Shown here one piece after another: positions 61,706 to 64,000 of a stretch of 64,000 nt of DNA (its first letter is position 1; every line of letters begins with the position of its first letter). The stretch lies in NCBI RefSeq assembly GCF_017942225.1, contig NZ_JAGKSD010000013.1, positions 1 through 64,000 on the forward strand, in the 5' to 3' direction. A program made the translations under genes and the position numbers. A model generated the notes under the pieces. It did no database searches. It worked only from the letters and a program-made list of their open reading frames with translations, and was not told the DNA's origin. The DNA comes from Corynebacterium sp. Marseille-P3884 (GTDB lineage: Bacteria; Actinomycetota; Actinomycetes; Mycobacteriales; Mycobacteriaceae).

Positions 61706-63163
61706 CTACGCGTTATTCACTGTTTTGTCGTATAGGCCCGGGAATCTTCTGTCCGGGTCGTATTTCTGCTTCATCTGCTCCGGCAGTTCCCCGCCGTATA
61801 GCTGCCCGAATTGTTCGCGGCTGTAGAACGCCTCGGAGTACAGCGACTTATGCCCGCCGAGCTCCGAGACTTTCTGCTCGATGAGTCTGTTGAAGGCCCC
61901 CGGCTCCTGCGCCGCAGAGACATGGTCGGCTGGCACACCAGACCAGAAGCCGACGTTGATCCAGGTAGTGCCCGGATCCAGCGGGTAGAGCGGCCACGGC
62001 GCGGATTCGGGCAGCCCCACGCCCGAGAGCTCTTCCACACCGGGGCGCAGGCGGATTGGGCAGAGCCACACGGGTTCGATATCGCTGGCGGCAAAGAACC
62101 ACTCCAGGAATGCCGCAAGGTGCGTATCGGTTACCTCGATGTCCTGCACGACACGCTCGGTGCGCGGCAGGTTCTTCGGCTTTTTCAGGAAGCGGTATTC
62201 GAGGTCGTATTTCTTGTCCAAGCCCACGAGCTTCCAATAGAAGGAACTGCGGCGCAGCTGCCGCGGCCATATCTTGCGCACCTGGGGGTTCTGCGCGCCG
62301 AATGCGCGGGAGCACCAAAACCAATCGGTGTCCCAGCGCCAGATGTAGTCGCGGATAGTCAGGTAGTCGTGCTTCGTGCCTGCCGGGTGTTGGATCGAGC
62401 GGTAGAAGATTGCGTCGTGCGTGTAGTCGGAGGTTCCGGGCGCATTGTCCGCCTGGAAGGCGAGCACGAGGTATTGCTCGTCCGTGGAGAAAGCGACAGC
62501 GTCGAGGCCGTGAATCTCTCGGCCTTCCCACGTGCCGTTGGCAGCCGCGGCGGCCAACGCGTCTTGGAATTGCGTCAAGTCGTTGTAGCGCACGTGCGCG
62601 AGCTCAACGAACGGAGCGACGTCCTCCAGCTCGATTTTCAGCCTGACCACATAGCCGAGGGAACCGTAGGAATTAGGGAATGCGCGGAAGAGCTCCACAT
62701 TTTCTTCGCGGGAGCAGGTGATGATCTCGCCGGTGCCCACCAACACATCCATCTCCAAAACGGATTCGTGGGGCAGGCCGTTGCGGAAACTCGTGGATTC
62801 CACGCCCATGCCGGACACCGCGCCGCCGAGGGTGATTGTTTTCAACTGCGGCACCACTAGTGGCGCCAGGCCGTAGGGCAGAGTCGCGTCGACGAGGTCC
62901 TCGTAGGTGCACATCCCCTGCACATCCGCAGTCTTTGCCACCGGGTCCACCTCGATGACACTGCCGAGGCCGCTCACGTCGAGGCCCGCCTCGGCGGCTT
63001 CGCGGGAACGGAACAAGTTCGACGTCTTCTTCGCCAACCTCACGCGTTGCCCGTCCGGAACAGCGTCGAAGGAGCGTACAAGCGTGTCGACACCCTGTTC
63101 ATGGCCATGCCATGCCACCGGAGTGACCCGTTGCCAGTCAACACTGCGACCCCAAGCGTTCAT
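61706..63163 (-). CDS. FAD-binding oxidoreductase (TmsA-like)
   Basis: A 485-aa FAD_binding_4 oxidoreductase of the sterol-reductase/TmsA group. The FAD-binding segment reads PQLKTITLGGAVSGMGVES; the C-terminal domain is complete and ends RRFPGLYDKTV. With the methyltransferase after it, it fits TmsA, which reduces the 10-methylene group to a 10-methyl group with NADPH. No signal peptide. Start ATG 63163. The next gene upstream is only 25 bases away. Confidence 0.85.
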   Translation of the reverse strand: MNAWGRSVDWQRVTPVAWHGHEQGVDTLVRSFDAVPDGQRVRLAKKTSNLFRSREAAEAGLDVSGLGSVIEVDPVAKTADVQGMCTYEDLVDATLPYGLAPLVVPQLKTITLGGAVSGMGVESTSFRNGLPHESVLEMDVLVGTGEIITCSREENVELFRAFPNSYGSLGYVVRLKIELEDVAPFVELAHVRYNDLTQFQDALAAAAANGTWEGREIHGLDAVAFSTDEQYLVLAFQADNAPGTSDYTHDAIFYRSIQHPAGTKHDYLTIRDYIWRWDTDWFWCSRAFGAQNPQVRKIWPRQLRRSSFYWKLVGLDKKYDLEYRFLKKPKNLPRTERVVQDIEVTDTHLAAFLEWFFAASDIEPVWLCPIRLRPGVEELSGVGLPESAPWPLYPLDPGTTWINVGFWSGVPADHVSAAQEPGAFNRLIEQKVSELGGHKSLYSEAFYSREQFGQLYGGELPEQMKQKYDPDRRFPGLYDKTVNNA

Positions 63164-63188
63164 ATAAGGCCACTATAGACCTCTTCAA

Positions 63189-64000
63189 TCAGTTCGGCAG
63201 GTGTCCAACCTCCAGATGCCCAAGCATGAACCCTTTTCCGGCGTAGGCGAACAGGTAGATGATCCAACCGATGGCGGTGATGAGGGCGAACGAGATGATG
63301 CGGTAGATGAGGGTGGCGGCGGTGGCGTCGACAAGCGTCAAGCCCGAAGCGACCAAAGCCGCAGTGGCGACGGGCTCGACGGTGCCGATGCCGCCGGGGG
63401 TGACCTGGGCGGCGCCGGCGAGCTTGGTCATGATGAAGGCGAGGGCTACACCATGGACCGTCGTCTCGTTCAAACCGGCGTCGAGGCCGGGCAGGGCGCC
63501 GGTGACGGCGGTGACGGAGAAGTAGAAGGTGGTGACGTCGATCAGCCGGTTCAACAGCGAGAACACGGCGGCCGCGACAAATGCGCCCGGCGACATGCGG
63601 ATGGCGGCGAGCTGGTCGACGACATCGACGACCTTCACGCGCACGCGCCGCGGCAGATAGCGCACCCAACGACGAAGCACATCCGGGTTGTAGATCGCCC
63701 AGAACACACCCGCGATCGCGGCGACGGCAACGGCGAGGGAACCGGCGAGCGCCCACACGGACAGGCGCGCGCCGAAAAAGATCACCGCGGCGATGCCGAT
63801 GACCACCAGCCATACCGTCGACAGCGCGCCCGAAATCACGAAGAACCAGCCGCACAGGCCCACCGACGCGCCCCAGGAGCGATGCACCCGGTATGTCAGC
63901 CATGCGGAGATCGCTGGGCCGCCCGGAATGGTCGTGGACCAGGCATTGCTGGCAAGAGTGATGGCGGTCGTGTTGCCCATGTTCACGCGCACGCCCTCGG
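63189..64000 (-). CDS. Lysylphosphatidylglycerol-synthase-type flippase domain protein, 5' part missing
   Basis: An integral membrane protein of the UPF0104/LPG synthase membrane family. The reading frame is open at the window edge. Conserved pattern ASNAWSTTIPGGPAISAWLTY near the visible N-terminus, then several helices and the C-terminal MTKLAGAAQVTPGGIGTVEPV motif. The full protein should be longer by about 50-80 residues. Members move lipids or act as glycolipid transport parts. It lies 25 bases from tmsA-like gene and shares the strand, so it may belong to the same transcript. Confidence 0.82.
   Translation of the reverse strand, partial: EGVRVNMGNTTAITLASNAWSTTIPGGPAISAWLTYRVHRSWGASVGLCGWFFVISGALSTVWLVVIGIAAVIFFGARLSVWALAGSLAVAVAAIAGVFWAIYNPDVLRRWVRYLPRRVRVKVVDVVDQLAAIRMSPGAFVAAAVFSLLNRLIDVTTFYFSVTAVTGALPGLDAGLNETTVHGVALAFIMTKLAGAAQVTPGGIGTVEPVATAALVASGLTLVDATAATLIYRIISFALITAIGWIIYLFAYAGKGFMLGHLEVGHLPN

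Overview
The window is 64 kb of a high-GC Corynebacterium-type chromosome (order Mycobacteriales, mycolic-acid-containing). The genus call rests on three things seen here: a complete mycolate and arabinogalactan cluster (glf, glfT2, PAP2 phosphatase, ubiA, aftB, two mycoloyltransferases, DUF732 lipoprotein, Rv3802c-like lipase, fadD32, pks13, accD4); an HrrSA-like two-component pair close to sodA and msrA; and LGFP-repeat cell-wall proteins. I cannot name the species. Gene names are from recognised motifs and remembered gene order, not from database searches.

Layout. 1-120 is a 5S rRNA at the end of an rRNA operon, with its terminator. 209-7670 is mixed: an RluA pseudouridine synthase, an Imm1-like orphan protein, a 48-aa peptide gene, a tandem universal stress protein, a GlsB-type membrane protein, a TetR regulator, a second-type YidC insertase with an acidic Ser/Asp tail, a class E sortase with a 50-aa membrane partner, and an SGNH lipase lipoprotein. 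7672-15677 is regulation and stress: DUF2020-like lipoprotein, HrrSA-like sensor/regulator, Lsr2-like nucleoid protein, a TM0106-type RecB nuclease, an MFS exporter behind a DtxR-box-like site, sodA and msrA around a palindromic operator candidate. 15686-31516 is housekeeping and envelope: Abhydrolase_9 membrane protein, glpQ, amino-acid permease, LCP ligase, CPBP protein, pheA, phosphoglycerate-mutase-like enzyme, zincin, septum-formation protein, serS, two PlsC acyltransferases, HAD hydrolase, glpK.

31517-59421 is the cell-wall cluster. glf makes UDP-Galf and GlfT2 polymerises the galactan. UbiA and the PAP2 enzyme make the decaprenyl-phosphate precursor for arabinose. AftB and an AftC-like enzyme build the arabinan. 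FadD32, AccD4 and Pks13 make the mycolate, and the two mycoloyltransferases place it on the wall. Between glf and glfT2 sits a roughly 6-kb accessory insertion: a DUF4143 ATPase preceded by short direct repeats, a 212-bp duplicated remnant of the AftC-like gene, a GAP-family exporter with a divergent TetR gene around a 35-bp operator, the AftC-like gene itself, a stand-alone three-helix-bundle protein and a small membrane protein. This is the least ordinary part of the window.

59489-64000 holds an unrecognised 141-aa protein and, on the minus strand, a compact run of four genes: a flippase-like membrane protein (cut by the window end), an FAD oxidoreductase, an SAM-dependent fatty-acid methyltransferase and a DUF3054 protein. 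The middle two look like the TmsA/TmsB pair that makes 10-methyl branched fatty acids (tuberculostearate). Two very short hydrophobic peptide genes (1866-2012 and 59329-59421) are candidates for small envelope or mycomembrane proteins.
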